The position numbers were made by a program, and so were the translations under genes. A stretch of DNA of 64,000 bases from Echiichthys vipera (taxonomy: Eukaryota; Chordata; Actinopteri; Perciformes; Trachinidae): positions 5,608,172-5,672,171 of the forward strand of contig OY829650.1 in NCBI GenBank assembly GCA_963691815.1. The letters run 5' to 3'. A model generated the notes under the pieces. That model saw only the letters and a program-made list of their open reading frames with translations, searched no databases and was not told the origin of the DNA. Shown here piece after piece: positions 1 to 17,076 of the stretch (its first letter is position 1; each line of letters begins with the position of its first letter).

Positions 1-460
1 CCAACCATTATCTAATCCAAGACTGAGTCATATAGCTTCACATGTCATCACCTCGCTGTGTTTTCTTCATGTGTCGGTTCTTGTGATCTCCGCCCGCGGT
101 AATAAAACACCAGAATACGCACAAAAGAGTGGGAAACACGTTTGCCTTCAGCCTCTCACGACTGCTCTCGTTTCCTTTTCCCTCACTTGTTGTTGAAGTC
201 GACACACACCGCCTGGCTTCAACCAGCAGGGTGAAGGGGTCATACCCACAATGCTCCAGGCGATGCTTTGAATCCTCGCCCTGCTTCTCCGGTGTAACCT
301 GAAAACCTCCTGATCAATAAGTTTAAGAAGTTATTTATGTGTTTGTAGGCTGATCGTGACCGTAATCTTCATTCCAGCAGTGGGTGAAGGAGATAACTCC
401 AGCTTCAAATGGATGGACTACAAACGCCCACACACATATGAGGGCTGCAGCAAGATCTGT
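1..460. other. unannotated stretch, no gene seen
   Basis: No open frame, repeat unit or RNA structure that I can support. Base composition is ordinary for the window. Confidence 0.5.
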
Positions 461-472
461 ACGTGTGTGTGA

Positions 473-522
<50 letters not shown>

Positions 523-541
523 GTGTGTGTGTGTGTGCGTG
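461..541. repeat. (GT)n microsatellite
   Basis: About 80 bases of almost uninterrupted GT with a few GC or GA interruptions. The two short open frames here are only its translation (Cys-Val repeats). Confidence 0.97.
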
Positions 542-3500
542 TGCCCTCCTCCCTTGTTGTAAATCCCCCCACCCGTCACATTAGCCTAATGAAAAGTAAT
601 AAGAGCGCTCCAAATGATCTACTCCCCGTGGTTGCTTCGGATCTGTGTGAAATAAGATAACATTAACCTGAGTTATATGGCCTGCCAAAAGGAAGTGTCA
701 TAACAACACGCGCACCCACACACACACACACGTATGACCACACACACACATCCGTCTTATCTTGTGTTAACTTTCCAACTGGGAGTCACAGTGTCACACA
801 GACACCATAAACAAGCAGGGATATGAAACAATAATAAACACAATTCAGAGAGGAAACAGAATAAATATACATGTAGTCTCTCCCTGGCTGTGGGGAGCTG
901 CATGTGTGCGTGGATATGTGTGCCTTACTGGCAGCAGCATGAATTTTTATTGTTTCTCTGTTGAGTTTATTGGTATTTGATGTTTTTGTGTGAGTTTTAT
1001 GTAGAGCATATATGCAGCAGTGGGAGCCAGAACATGCTGTATATTGATATCACACATTTGCACGTTTTTGTATACTCGTGTGGTTTCGAGAGAGCGGAGG
1101 AAGAGCAGAAGGAGGCCGGCAGGAAGGACAGGGAGAGAAGATGAAGAGGAGGCAGAGCCGGAGGGGTGAAGGAGAGTGTAAATCTAACGATGGCGTGTTG
1201 AGGAAAGAAGAAAAGATGAAGAGAGAAGCGCGGGGAGAGTGCACCGGCAGATCACGCTTGTCATCTGTGATAGCCGAGTAATCAAAGAGAGGCTACATGA
1301 GGAGGAAAATTATCCCTCACTTTGTGCAAGACACTTAGACACAGTAACATTTGTCACACATAATGTTGGAGGAGAATAAAAGCATGTTTGATGAGATAAG
1401 AACCATTATTCAAAATAGACCAAATGCACATCAGTGGCACTGTGTGTAAAATGACGATTTGTTGCTTTTGCTTGGGAATACATATGAAGTCATAATTGAA
1501 CAAGTGGAGGTCATTAATTATTCAACTAGAGCGTGGACATTTGCATTCGGAGATTGGACATACAGTGGAACCACTTCCCTTGATTCAGTGACCTGTGGGG
1601 CAAGATGATGCATTCATTACCTGCTGTTACGTAAAAACATCTTTTTCTCCAACAAACTGGTCTAGTTCTTCAGTCGCCCACTGATATTTGAAATGTCATG
1701 ATGAAGAGAATCCAATAATCATGAGAGTGTAAGGACTAAACCTACCAACCTGAGGCCAAAATGCTGTTAGTGCTGACTTTTATGATGAACTTTCACCGTT
1801 ATTCCGAGGGAGTTGCTCCCCAGTCATAAGGGGTTATCTCTGCTTAGGCTATGGTGCGCATAACTTGTTCTCGGATCCACATGGGACCTTTGTTGAGATA
1901 TGAGAGCTAAACAAACGGACATTTCCCAGATGCTTGTAGCTCGTAACAGATATTCATAACAAGATGACCTAATTTAGATACAAGACTTTTACAAGAAACT
2001 GTACAAGACTATCTGTATCTGGAACAAGAACATGTGACGTCTGTAAGATGTTTGTTGAACACTATATTACTGAGATGGAATATTGTTCTGAGCTTCTTTC
2101 TCAATTAAACTTGTAAAATCCGGGGACTCTAGTAGCGCTAATTGATATTTTTGCAGTACAGCAGAACAAGCTGTAACCATAGTAATAACATATCATCTTA
2201 TAAAGTTGTTTTGGCTAATGTTAATATGATAATTTTAACTCATTAGCAATATTTACCAATACGTCCTCATACCTAAACAACAAAGAATAGGGCAATTGCG
2301 AATAACGCCAAACACGACATAGAAGCCCGTTAACTCAACGTTGTGAAGTAGCCGCACTGTGGAAATTTGAAACATGTGACCGTGGCGATCACATGACTAT
2401 TACCCATGGGCGTTGTGTTTGACTTTTCCATTTAGGCAACAATAACACTTTGTTTGGATTAAAGAATTAAGCACTGACATAACTACGTCACCGATGACTT
2501 TTGGTTTCGCACAGGACACAGTCTCCGTGGTCTGGCTCTGTGTGATTGACCCATCCACCAATGCTCCACTATGTTCACCCCTGGCTAGTCACTAGCTGTC
2601 TGCTGTTTGGTGCTGGACAGGTGAATAAAGGGTTGATCAGAGTGTGGTGAGAAAGAATAAAACTTAACGAGTCACTTCTGTGCTTAAAATTATGGTTGTG
2701 GTCGCACACACCTCTACAACGCGGAACATTTCCTGATATTGGAAATGTGAAAATAATTTGAAAATAGTGACGCTACCACTACTGGGAAATGTAGAAACCA
2801 TTAGTTTTGCTGCATGTAGTATTGCTCTCCCTAAGACTGGTTATTAGCATTAGCATATTGCAGCTTTAACACAAAGCCAGCAATTTTAAAGGTTCGAAAG
2901 ACATGAGATTAAGTTGCATTATGGGAAATGTAGTGTTTTCGAAGTTTGAGCCACACAAGGGTCTAAAGGTCAGGATATTTCAGCATCGGCTGCTTCTATA
3001 TTATATTGGATTCTTTTTTTAAATCTGTCTCTCACAAGTCATCCTGCTTTATGGAAGTGTGATACTAAATCAATGGAGTAACCCTGTAAGTACTAAGGGA
3101 ATAAGCTAAACACAAATAAAGACACAGACCAACTCTGGCTGGTTTCCAAGCCAAATTGAAACTGATACAATGTCTCAGTCTGACTATTACAGCTATGTAG
3201 CCAGGCAACATGTAGTTCATGTATTTCAAAGTGACAGAAAACAAGAGACTAGAAATACTTTGGATGTATTGGCAAATGCATTTATATTCATTAGTTTGAT
3301 GTATGAGTCTACTGAGGCAGTTCCATATAGACTTAAGGTTCAAATGACTTCATTAAATGTGATATTTCAGACCCAACTTTAGTGCCAAAAGCTTGTAAAC
3401 ATAGCTAAAAAATCTTTATGTGCCCACCAGGTCAGATGCAACAAAACACTCTCTCCTCCATCCTCACATAAATACACAAGACGTTCAAAACAAAAGGTAA

Positions 3501-3600
3501 ATGAATGCAGGGAGAAACTGTGGAGTGCTACATCAAGGAGGGGGATGGAGAGGTGGAGGAGAAGAAGAAATGGATCAGCACTACACCACCTGGTGAAGAC
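542..3600. other. unannotated stretch with small simple repeats
   Basis: Contains a short CA-rich tract (709-751) and a strongly purine-rich block (about 1085-1260) that generates spurious Arg/Glu-rich frames on one strand and Ser/Pro-rich ones on the other. A 21-base segment at 2913-2933 recurs exactly, reverse-complemented, at 7424-7444, so part of 2.75-2.95 kb is probably an old dispersed repeat. No coding exon recognised. Confidence 0.5.
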
Positions 3601-4018
3601 CTCTGCGGACGGATCTCTCTCTCTCTCTCTCTTTCTCACACACACTCTCTTCCTATCTGTTTCTCTCTCTCTTTCCCTCATGCTCTCTTTCTGTCTCGCT
3701 CTGACAGATTTATTAAGAGGCAGGGATCAAAACGAGTCCCCAGCTCCCTCCTCTCCTCATCCCCTGCTTTCTCCTCTTCCTCATCAACTGACAGCATCTC
3801 CTCCTCCCTCCTTCTCTCTTACTCTCTACTCGTCTCACGGCCCAGGCCTATATTCTTTTAGCCCTCAGAGAAAATAAGAGAAATAGAGGATGAGGAAGGA
3901 GATGAGGAGGCGGAGGAGATAGAAGTGGAGAGGATGAATATCTATTTTTCCGTCCCGATGGCCTGTTTTAAAGGATTCTGCGCCACTCACACTCACACAA
4001 ACACACACACACACACAA
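3601..4018. repeat. CT-rich low-complexity block and short (CA)n
   Basis: A pyrimidine-rich stretch (about 3615-3835) with CT runs, followed by a purine-rich flank (3870-3935) and a short CA tract (about 3988-4018). The Ser/Leu-rich frames across it are composition artefacts. Confidence 0.85.
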
Positions 4019-5014
4019 ACTTGTCACTTTCCTTCCTTTTCCACAGGGTGGGTCGGTTTGTGTAGAGAAAGAAATACCGTCTGTTACCGTCAATGGCAAG
4101 CCCCGCTTTCCTCGGACTATTGGTATCTTTCCATTCGCTTCACAAGTTTGCAGACGACACCCCCCTTGTTGGGCTGATCTCTGGTGGGGTGAATCCACCT
4201 AAAGATATGAGATTGTCCATCTGATGACCTTGTGGTCAGAACAACTTAGAGTTAAATGCTCAAAAGGCATCATTGGTGCAAAAAAGCAACCTTTTCCAAG
4301 CTATTTTACGTATTTTTGGTTTGTTAGTTGTAATCCCTTCGCTGTTTAAATACATGGACAAGTAAAATTGAATTCCTTCAGCTCCCAAAAAAATTTTAAT
4401 TCAGTAGTCATTTATTTTTGGAAAAATTATTCTTCATAATGGGAGGCTAAGGTGTTACCAAAAGGTTTCTAAATCCAACTATTTGAGATAAAAGGAACAA
4501 AAACAAATCATCAACACTAAGAAGACTGTTAAGTGTGCACAAATGTTAAACCCTTTTAAATATCCAATTCAATAGCATGATTATTATGTCTCTTATACTG
4601 AACAATTCTCTCACTACAGGCTGAAAATGTCTTTTGCTAAATGAACAATGTGTCATAAAGATTTATACGACCCTAAAAAACGCTGTCTACAAATAATTAC
4701 TTGCGACTCCATTTGTGTAAATCCAAAGAGAGGTTGCAGGCTTTGACCACATCATTTTGAAAAGAAATCTCTTCCCAATGATGTTGAAAGGGACAAGACA
4801 GAGCTGCCAGAGACAAAGAGGGATGAAGACGGAGAGAGACCAGAGACCGGCCTGCCTCCATTACCCCCTGGCCTCCATGTCTGGCAGTACGCAAGCGGCA
4901 GCAGTGGATGGACTCAACTAGTCACCTATCAAAGCCCGCCTAATGAATAGTCATCTAATCCCCTCATTGAGATACAGAGAACAGGCTTTCTGCTAATGCT
5001 CTCAGACAGAGATG
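4019..5014. other. unannotated stretch, no gene seen
   Basis: AT-rich from about 4260 to 4700, then mixed sequence. No repeat family or coding signal recognised. Confidence 0.5.
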
Positions 5015-5024
5015 CTCTCTCTCG

Positions 5025-5080
<56 letters not shown>
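5015..5080. repeat. (CT)n microsatellite
   Basis: Near-perfect CT repeat, the last ~50 bases uninterrupted. It lies about 130 bases upstream of a long CA tract. Confidence 0.97.
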
Positions 5081-5084
<4 letters not shown>

Positions 5085-5208
5085 GTCTCACACAAGTTCA
5101 CACACAATGAACACAAAACAAACAAGGGCACCTACACATCATTCACATGCAAACGCTGTCTGTGTTTTTGGACCATCATGCAGGTGCCTTGGCCTCTCGC
5201 TCTCTTTG

Positions 5209-8297
<3,089 letters not shown>

Positions 8298-8991
8298 TAG
8301 GCGTATTTTTCGGATTATAAGTCGCAATTTTTTTCATTGTTTGGCCGGGGGTGCGACTTTAACTCTGGAGCGACTTATGTGTGAAATTATTAATTAACAC
8401 ATTAGCGTAAAATATCAAATAATAGCCCGGGCTATTATTTATCTCAGTCACGTAAGAGACGAGGCGTATATCAGCAATCGTCACACACACACGTCAACCA
8501 ATCAAAATTCAGCGGGGGCGGGTCATGGCAGAAGTGCATTGTGAAAAAAATGATGCTACCTGCTAATGCTTGAGCTAAGCGGCGCATTGTCTACCTTTGG
8601 AGTTGGCGGAGTTGTTCAGAAGTGACACCGAGGAAGAAGAGTTCAGTGGATTTAGTGATTAGGAGTGACAGATTGTTTGGTAGAGCATGTTCTATATGTT
8701 ATAGTTCTGTGAATGACTCTTACAGTAATATGTTACGTTAACATACCAGGCACGTTCTCAGGTCGTAGCTCATGCGTCATATATCATACACTCATTCAGC
8801 CTGTTGTTCTCTAGTCTAGTTTTATTTTAAATTGCCGTTCAAGATGAAATGTCGTTTCTTGGTGTTGGATTTTATCAAATAAATTTCCCCAAAGAATGCG
8901 ACTTATATCTGTTTTTTTTCATTCTTTATTATGCATTTTCGGCTGGTGAGACTTATACTCCGGAGCGACTTTTAATCCGAAAAATACGGTA
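8298..8991. mobile_element. non-autonomous pogo-like DNA transposon (MITE)
   Basis: The left end (from about 8302) and the right end (reverse complement of 8967-8989) form an imperfect terminal inverted repeat around GTATTTTTCGGAT, running into GTCGC. The right end carries a second, subterminal copy of the GCGACTTATACTCCGGAG type motif, and a related motif occurs near 8370. TA dinucleotides bound both ends, as expected for Tc1/mariner-pogo type insertion. Length is about 694 bp and there is no transposase frame. A perfect 24-bp palindrome centred on CCCGGG lies at 8417-8440. The pogo assignment is by resemblance of the termini to the element at 43263-43789, so the superfamily is inferred. Confidence 0.8.
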
Positions 8992-11809
8992 ATAAATTGA
9001 TAGCTGTACACTCATAGGTACATTACAAACAGGAACAGCTAATAGCTACTTTGGGATATTTTTATTGGTGCCAATCTGCCAAAACCTAACAAAAATGTTC
9101 TAATGTTGTAGTCCGCAATCAAATAACTGTTTATTATTACCCACTAAATATAATATAATAAGAAAAGGAATAATAATAGGAGTGACCAAATCCATTCATA
9201 TGAAGTTTCTTCATGTTGCACTTTGAATATGTTTTTGACATTACCCAGGCCTAGTACCACAGGTATGTTTGAAAATTGGGTTTTTCCCCTTCTTCATTCT
9301 CAAAAGAAATCCCCTCCGCACAAGCACTGGTTTTAAAAAAATGCTGTCCAAATGAATCAAGAGCAGGCCAAACCAACTGGCTACCATATAACTATAAATC
9401 TAAAATCATATTGGCCAGTTAGAAACCAGAAACGTAGGAGGGAAAAGCTATTACAGGAAGGCTACCTGACTGCAATGGCCCCTCGGTCGTTCTGTAGAGC
9501 AATCCGATGCATCTATTCCTCAATACAGTGGAAGAGTACACTTATGTTTAAACATTTAAATTGCCTGTTAGCAAGTTTAGAACCAGCGCTACTTTGGTCA
9601 CATCTGACATTGCAAGAAATTTCGATGTAATTGCGACACCGCGCAAAGGAGATACAGTAACGGCCCACACTGTGACATCACAGAAAAACACACTTTTTCT
9701 TGTCTACACGACTACACAACATTGACACAAGCTTCACCCTGGCTGGAGTTTTCCAAAAGATCCTTTTTCAGGGACCTAAAAGGCAGTTTGTATGCTGGAC
9801 AGGCCAAAATTCATAAGAACATCGATGTTTTAAATAATACTTGTGGACTACAGGCCTAAAGATGATGTCAAGGGTGGGGAAGAGAAGCGGCGAGCGTGTG
9901 CATATCAACCCCCCCCCCTCCCTAATCCTAGACAGCGCTGCTTTGTGAAAAAAAATCAATCATTCCTGTCTGAGGACCACAGTTCAACTGCAGACAGTTT
10001 TTTCGCTCCTCCAGAAATGCCAGGCCTTCGCTGTGAGTTTAAAAAGAAACCCTGCCTCGCTTTAAAACGCTGTGACGTCGCCACTGACCCAATTCTTGCA
10101 ACGAACCCGCGAGCAGCCTTATGTGCTGCTCTATCTGCATATTTAACAGGAGCGAGCGGGAAAGGAGGGGGTGGGAAAAGAGGGAAAAAGAAACTCGTTG
10201 CCCCTTCTCCGCTCGCCCTCAAAGCTTAGATGAACTGACGTCTGACTCTGAGTCCTCGAACAGCCATAAATTAGGGCTAGAGATGAACCTCAAAGTCCTC
10301 TTCTTCTTTTTTTTGTGTGCCTCACCCTGTTGTCATGGTGGTGGAAGAATAAGCTGATGAATACACTGTCAGTAGAAGACATTCACTCATCACAGAACCA
10401 AAGACCCGCAGACAAATTTAAAGGAAGCTGTTGGCATAATCGTTGGGTCAGGAGACGAGACTGTCTGTCGGAGTGCATTTAAAGCAGCGTTTTTGCGTGC
10501 ATGTGGGCTAACAGGCTCACAGAGCAATAAGAGTTTGTGTTCTGTTTGTGTGGCATCTACATTTTTGTTTTAAAAGTACCAAAAAAAAGTCATGCTTTGT
10601 TTGTAAGTGTTCAGTGGTGCATTTGCGCGCATTTGAGAGTTTCCATTTGAGACAGCAACCGGCAGAGTCGAAGCAAAGAATGTGATTCTGTTTGACATGC
10701 TGACATCCAGTCTCATCCTCAGCTGTCTTTCGAGAGCAGCAGACAGAGATATGGACGGAGAGGAAAGATAAGTAGAGCGTAAATGTTCCTTTAACACATC
10801 ATATATTCTGGGCTCTCGCTACACATTTCATCCCCCTCTATCTCCTCCATCTCGACACACACCATACACCAGGCCTGGGAGGTACACAACATGGAGCTCT
10901 CAGACATACAGAGCAAATTAAGCATTGTTAAAGATGAAATGTAGCCGTTAAAATGCTATCAGCCTGGTGATTTCTCCTCAGGAATCACCTCAAGAACCAT
11001 GAGAAGCCTTTTCCTGTTGCAGATCGTAAGTGACTGCAGCTACGCAAAGAATTGAGCGTTTTATGGAATGACTTGTGTAAAAATCTATCTGTGATAAGGT
11101 TATTTTACATGAATTCCTCCTTAAATATGGCCGTTTTCCTGCCAAAGCCTCAAAATATTTGAAGTGTATTTTGCAGCTAATGATGAGGTAAGACAAAAGT
11201 TTGAGCGCAGACACTGATTGTTGACCTTTGGAAAACTTTATATTAGACTTTCAATCACATCTCACCGTCTTCATTAGTGAATGGATGTGGCTCAAGTGTG
11301 GAGTTTGACATTTTGGTAAATGACTTTCTTACCAAGAGTTACATATTCAATCCCACCGTCATAACCTGACAAAACCATGAGAAACCGTCATTGGTAAACT
11401 GTTCGGGAAAGTGCAGGCTCTTTGAAAATATACCTGGCAGGTGATTAGACGAACCATCGCTCAATCAAACTTTAAACTCTTTAAAACAAAACATCTTTTC
11501 CATTAAAAAAGGCCTTCAGTGTTGTTCTCTTCTGTCAATGAAGATAAAAACTGATGCTACTGCAGTATCTAACCTAACCTCTTTGTTGTTTTGAACGAGC
11601 GGCCTCTCATGTTATCGTCAACTGGCTACCCCCTCCACTGCCAGTAGCTCCTCACAGGACACTGATTGGCTGGCTCACTTTCAAAACATTACTTGGAGCC
11701 TGACAAGTTCGATTTCCATGCAACATGTGAAGCCCCAATTCTTAAGTAAACTCATGTCGTTGCAAGAATTCAGCTACTGTGCAAGGTAATCACTGTTAAA
11801 TCTGTAGAC
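8992..11809. other. unannotated stretch, no gene seen
   Basis: Includes a C run near 9909-9918 and mixed sequence. Open frames up to 128 codons (around 9.8-10.2 kb) have no recognisable domain and exist on both strands, so I treat them as chance. Confidence 0.5.
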
Positions 11810-12105
11810 TAAATATTAGCATAGCTTAGCTTAGCTTAGCTTAGCATAAATAAGTAACTTACTGTACTGCTCCTGGGCAAAAAACATATTCCCTTTAACA
11901 ATAACAATTTGACATATTTAAATAAATAAACAAGATACACTGTATTTACTAGTGAGCTATACAGGTGCTGGCATGCCTATAACCTTTGTACAAAGGCAGG
12001 CTAGCTGTTTCTCCTTGTTTCTGTTCTTTGTGCTAAGCTAAAATAACCCGCTAGTGGCTACGTATTTACTGTATAAACATGAGATTGGTATTTATCTTTT
12101 AACGA
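11810..12105. repeat. decayed dispersed teleost repeat (family A, partial)
   Basis: Starts with a short tandem TTAGC run (about 11814-11845). At 12000-12090 it contains the segment pattern GCTAGCTGTTTCTCC ... GTGCTAAGCTAA ... TATTTACTGTA ... ACATGAGATTGGTAT. The same order of words appears in the repeat at 61165-61745. From memory this is a very common repeat of percomorph fish with inverted ends; I infer a partial, mutated copy. Confidence 0.55.
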
Positions 12106-12920
12106 CAGTAAGTGCATGCAATTTTTCATATGTTTTATCCCAAAATTTAATGATTACATTAACTTTAACAACCACTTTCAAAATAAAAGACACGTAAAAA
12201 GCTACGGGGTACAGTATATTAATGAAACGGCAACAACCCAGGGTGAAAAACTACCTGAACACTGGAAACAGACATTTACCACCTGTGAACACCAGACCAA
12301 AACTTGTCACAGCATTGACTGAAGTGTTACACTCCTGAAGCTGTTAAATAAAAAAAAAAAGAGAAAGGAACCTTCATCACATCCAAACTGACTTCATACT
12401 GGATTTTTAATAAAAGGCAAAGTTTGGCTCTGATTTATTGATGGGATATCCATCACACTCTCGTACGGAGCAGTTTAATAACTCTGTGAGTATATCTTTA
12501 AAATTCAATGTTGTCATTTCATGTGAGACATATAATGCTCTGATCACTAACCTGCCTGGAGTGGTTTTGGCAGTCATGGTGACGTAACCATATCTGACAG
12601 CCTGAGCCAAATATGAGCTGAAATAACGCCTGGCTGAACAAGTCAACGATGTGTCTTGTGTGGCCTCCAACAATCAACTCCTCCCATGTGTTGTACCTTT
12701 TCTGGTGCTTAAACAGAGCTCCATCACACTCCCTGAGCAGATCTGTATCTTATTACAGCCAGACCATAAATTTGTGATGCATTAGGGAGTCAGCATGCCG
12801 TATGGTGGCTCCGAACCAACTCCCTAACTTCGAAATGTGGGTTGCATATGGGCCTAAGTGGGTGTGAAAGAGAATGTTAATCAGTCGAATGCTTTTGTCT
12901 GCCTCAGAGGGTGGAGCTGC
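12106..12920. other. unannotated stretch, no gene seen
   Basis: An A run near 12349-12360. No repeat family or exon supported. Confidence 0.5.
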
Positions 12921-12960
12921 ATGTATGTGTGTGTGTATGTGTGTGTGTGTGTTTGCGCAT
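12921..12960. repeat. short interrupted (GT)n
   Basis: GT units with TA and GC interruptions. It gives rise to Val-Cys frames on the plus strand. Confidence 0.9.
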
Positions 12961-15130
12961 ATGTGAATGTGTTTGTCTATGTACGTGCATGCTTCCATAT
13001 GTTGCTACGCTCAGCAGGGGGGCATGTCAGGACGTCCTACGCCAACAGCTGGAGGAGACCAACTGTGCGGCAGACTCAGCGGTGGGTCGCAGCACATCAT
13101 CACGCCCAGTACACAACCGGACTGAACCATTTTGCAGTAATCTAGTGTGGTGAACCAGGACGTCCTCCTCAATCACTCCCGACCACAGTCATTCTTTCAG
13201 GACACCGTGTGAGAGCTTACTGTAAATGCAACTTGAGGAGGCGACACCGGAGAGGGGAAAAAAAGCCTGGAAAAGCTCCAGAACTACAAAGCGAGCGCCA
13301 TTGTACAGTTTCTGGGCCGCAATGCAAGTGTTTGTGTTTCTCATTTGAGTCTGGTTTGCGGCGGGGGCTGAGTCAGATGGGATTGGATACTCCCCCCGAG
13401 CTTCGGCACTTGTGTCATAAATCCAGCCTCCCCCTGTCATTCTCCTACTTTTTTAGCTCTCCCATCGGTGACATTCAGTCTCCTCACCCCTTTTGGGTGT
13501 GTTGCCCGTTCATTTCTATTTCCTCCTCTTTGCTTTTGTCTTTGTTTCACAACTTCCCTCTCTCCGTCTCTCCCTTAAATCTCTTGCGGTGTCGTGCTCA
13601 TCCTCAACACCCTCATCTCTCCCATCTCTTCTCTCTGCAGTGTAGAGGAGGTGTTGCTTCCACGGAGTTTTCCTCTGCCAGCCTGTCGAGAGACAAAACA
13701 CTTAAGATACTTTAGGAAATAATTAACACCCTGCTAAGCTCTTAGAAACAAAGCTAGGGGTTGCTGAGACGTGTGTGGAAAGAAGAGAGAAACAGTCTCA
13801 AAATGGATTTTCAGTTACGTGTGACATCACTATGCTATCACTTTCACACATGCAGGTATACACAAATCTGACAGCAGGTCCCCCGGTACCCCACTTATTA
13901 TCTTTCCAAGTAAATGTGTGTTTAAAGGGAACTCTATTTTTTGGTATATCTGTGGTTGATTTTCGTCAGAAATGTTGAATTCAAGCACTATCTCTGTTGA
14001 AAGGCACAAAGAAGTTTGTAACATCAATCCGACTCTATCGTCCACAGGCAGTTAACCAACTGGGAACGGATGTTTGCCATTGTTTAGTCCCATCTGCGAC
14101 ATGAGCACTCAGTTGTCTACATTACTTCATGATGTGGTTTCAAATCACCAGCTAAAATGCTGGGGTTGTTGTTGTGACTTCTGGAAGTCATGAAAGACAG
14201 CTAACACTATCCAGACCCTACCTTTTGTATAACACAGGACGAACACACCGCTGAGTGTGCAGGAGGTAACAGTATGTTGAACTAACGTGAAAAAGTAATG
14301 TCTAACCTGTGCTAACACTAGTGAGCTCCTTCTACTTTCAGAGTGAAGTCTAGTTAGCTTAGCTCGCTAGCTTGCAGTCAGCAGTGCACCTTGTAACCTT
14401 ACAGTTAGTCTGAAAGCATTGCCGGCAGTTTATTTTCAATTGAGAGCAGCTAAAGCCTGCTAGACGTTGCAACATTACATCGTGCAATGACATATTAACA
14501 TATTCAAAATGAAAGTAAATAAACAATGAGGTCAAACTAAACAACTCATTCTAATGTGATCACTAGCTGTTTTTTAAGCTGTTATGACCTTGTCAGTATA
14601 TCTTCCAGTCTTGTGAAGGCTGTTACTGTGGAAATGGTGTGTATATATTGAGAAAAGGAAGCGTAGAAAGTCAATTTAAATCCCTAAGTCCCTTTCTTTT
14701 ATTTTGAAATGAAACAAACAAACTGGGATTTGTGATTGGCCATGTGTATGCATATTCACAGCTGATTCACATTTCTATCTGGCGGATGATGCCCCCAAAA
14801 AGTTGCTGGATTTGTCGCTACATGCCTTTTGAAGGAGTCTCGAAGAAATGGCCAAATCCATCATTAGATTGGCAACACAGACGATGGTTCGCTGCCATGG
14901 GAAAAGCTTGAATCTTACACGATGTTTCCACACAACGAAAAAATATCCTCGTTTGAAAAATGGAAGAATATGAACAATAGTTGCTGTGTCATTATAGTTT
15001 ACATTGCCTTTCTTTCCAAAGGAGGATAATTAAAATTTTCAGTTCTACTTTATGTGTGTGCACGCAAGTACAAGTGTGTTAGTGTTTAACTGCGGGCATA
15101 TCTGCCTGTGTTCAGTTATATGCAGTTAGT
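12961..15130. other. unannotated stretch, no gene seen
   Basis: The 168-codon open frame at 13209-13715 is Ser/Leu/His-rich from a pyrimidine-rich region and has no domain. No repeat family confidently recognised. Confidence 0.5.
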
Positions 15131-15552
15131 GTTTGTGTATGTGTGTGTGTGTGTGTGTGTGTTGAGTTTATTAGTGTGTGGGGTGGACCAATTCTTTATA
15201 ATTACAGAGAGACAGCAAGTGGCTTTGTTCAGCTCTACTTTGGCCATTCAGTCGAAGACAACCGTGACGGGCAGTCGGACCATTCAACAAGTGCTCAGAA
15301 GGCCTGCATTCATGCATGGCCCTCAGAATTAAACACACACACACAAACATATACCACATGCAGACACATACACACACATGCATATGCAGATACAATCTCA
15401 AAATATGGTATGGAATCAATTTTGCCCTAATTCGTCCAACGTACACACACAAAAAAAGTCGCTCTGCCGGTTTCTCTTGTATACACATTCACTTAGATGT
15501 AAACACATATGAAACAGGAGACACTGGTGATTCAATCACCAAAGAGAAACAC

Positions 15553-15590
<38 letters not shown>

Positions 15591-15854
15591 TTCCAGAGGC
15601 CTTCAAACGGAGCCCTTACTTGTTTTGTCTGCAGTGAAGCTAAGTAGAATTTGCGCTAAAATAACTTCAAAGGCTCTGAAGGAGGGGCCACTCCGACGAG
15701 TATGGGTAATTAGGACTGTGGAGCGAGAGAGAGAGAGAAAAGAGAGAGGGAGAAGATGAGTGAAAGGGGGGAAAGGGAGAACGATCCTCTCTGGCCACAA
15801 TGGACGCATAGAAGGAGAGACGGGGGGGGCAGGGGCTTCATGATAACACTTAAG

Positions 15855-15886
<32 letters not shown>

Positions 15887-16657
15887 CACACATATATATA
15901 AACACACACATACAAAGATCGGTGGTGTGATAGAACAGCACGAGACAGGAAATTTCGGCCGAGGAATTTACTCCCAGTTGCAAACATGATGGCGGATATA
16001 TAGACACAGCCACATATACAAAGCGAGCAGACAAGCACAGGGGTAGACCGAGGCGGACATCTCCCTGTCTTTAACACTCACACACACACACACATACACA
16101 CACACACACAAAGTGCTCCTAATGGCAACCGTGCAAACAGCAGTATGTTTTCAGCCAGCCGTGCAGCCAGTCCACCCAGCCATCACAAGAGCCTCCCCCA
16201 GCTAATGCACTGCTATTTATAGCCTGTAAACAACACTAGATGTGTCAAGATTGTCTCTTATCGCCACCTGTGCAAATAAAGCCAGATCACTAAAGGCTAT
16301 CGTCAACTAAATTAAGCTCCACGACTTTTTAAAATTCAAATAAAACTCCTCATAAATCTTTGGCTCATAGAACTGTTTCTGCCTGTAAGAATTGTTTGCT
16401 CCAAAAATACAGTCGATACGTCAGTAAACAATGAAATGACACTAGAGAAAATGGAGAATTGAAGCTTGGGAAGGAAGGCCTGGGGAGAAAAGGGAATCAG
16501 CGTGTGTGTGTGTGTGTGTGTGTTGGTGTGTGTGTGTGTGTGGTGTGTGTGTCTGTGGAGAGAGCGGATGCAGACGGAGGGGTGAGAGTGCCCTCTGTTG
16601 ACTAAACTGGGTTTAACAGATTATTGTTAGAGATAGACACACACACGAATACACACA

Positions 16658-16709
<52 letters not shown>

Positions 16710-17076
16710 ACTAGCAGTAGAGTGTTTAGTTACTGTTAAGTCTGAAAGATAACACACACACCACTGCAACCTCCACTATACACACTGTAAATAGACTGCG
16801 TGGCAAACGAAGGACGGGTGTGCGTGTATGAAAAAGCATACATGCATCCTTGCATGCATGCGTTTGTGTTTAAGTGTGTGACTGTGTGTATTTATGTAAA
16901 CCCCGTTGGACCATCAGCCTTTCTGCAGATTTCTGGATCCCTGCTGAGCTGCAGCTGCCTGAGTGACATGTGCTGGTTGAGCCCCAAAGCCCCTTCAACT
17001 AAAATCACTTATCCGCACCCACCCACCCAACAAAACCACCCCACACACACACACACGCACACACACACACACACAC
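15131..17076. repeat. cluster of eight (CA)n/(GT)n tracts
   Basis: Separate dinucleotide tracts of mixed orientation at about 15131-15161 (GT), 15548-15587 (CA), 15855-15890 (CA, with ATATAT), 16078-16111 (CA), 16502-16552 (GT), 16625-16658 (CA, imperfect), 16659-16707 (CA, pure) and 17041-17076 (CA). All longer open frames in this interval run through these tracts and are artefacts. The spacers hold nothing I recognise. Confidence 0.95.

Noticed and set aside
13600..13645. TTCTCTCTGCAG acceptor-like site
   Set aside because: No downstream donor or coding-like frame.
13209..13715. 168-codon plus-strand open frame
   Set aside because: Ser/Leu/His/Pro-rich product of a pyrimidine-rich stretch, no domain, and an overlapping minus-strand frame of similar quality.
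15603..16034. 143-codon minus-strand open frame with Cys-Val runs
   Set aside because: It runs through CA tracts; the repetitive part supplies most of the open length.
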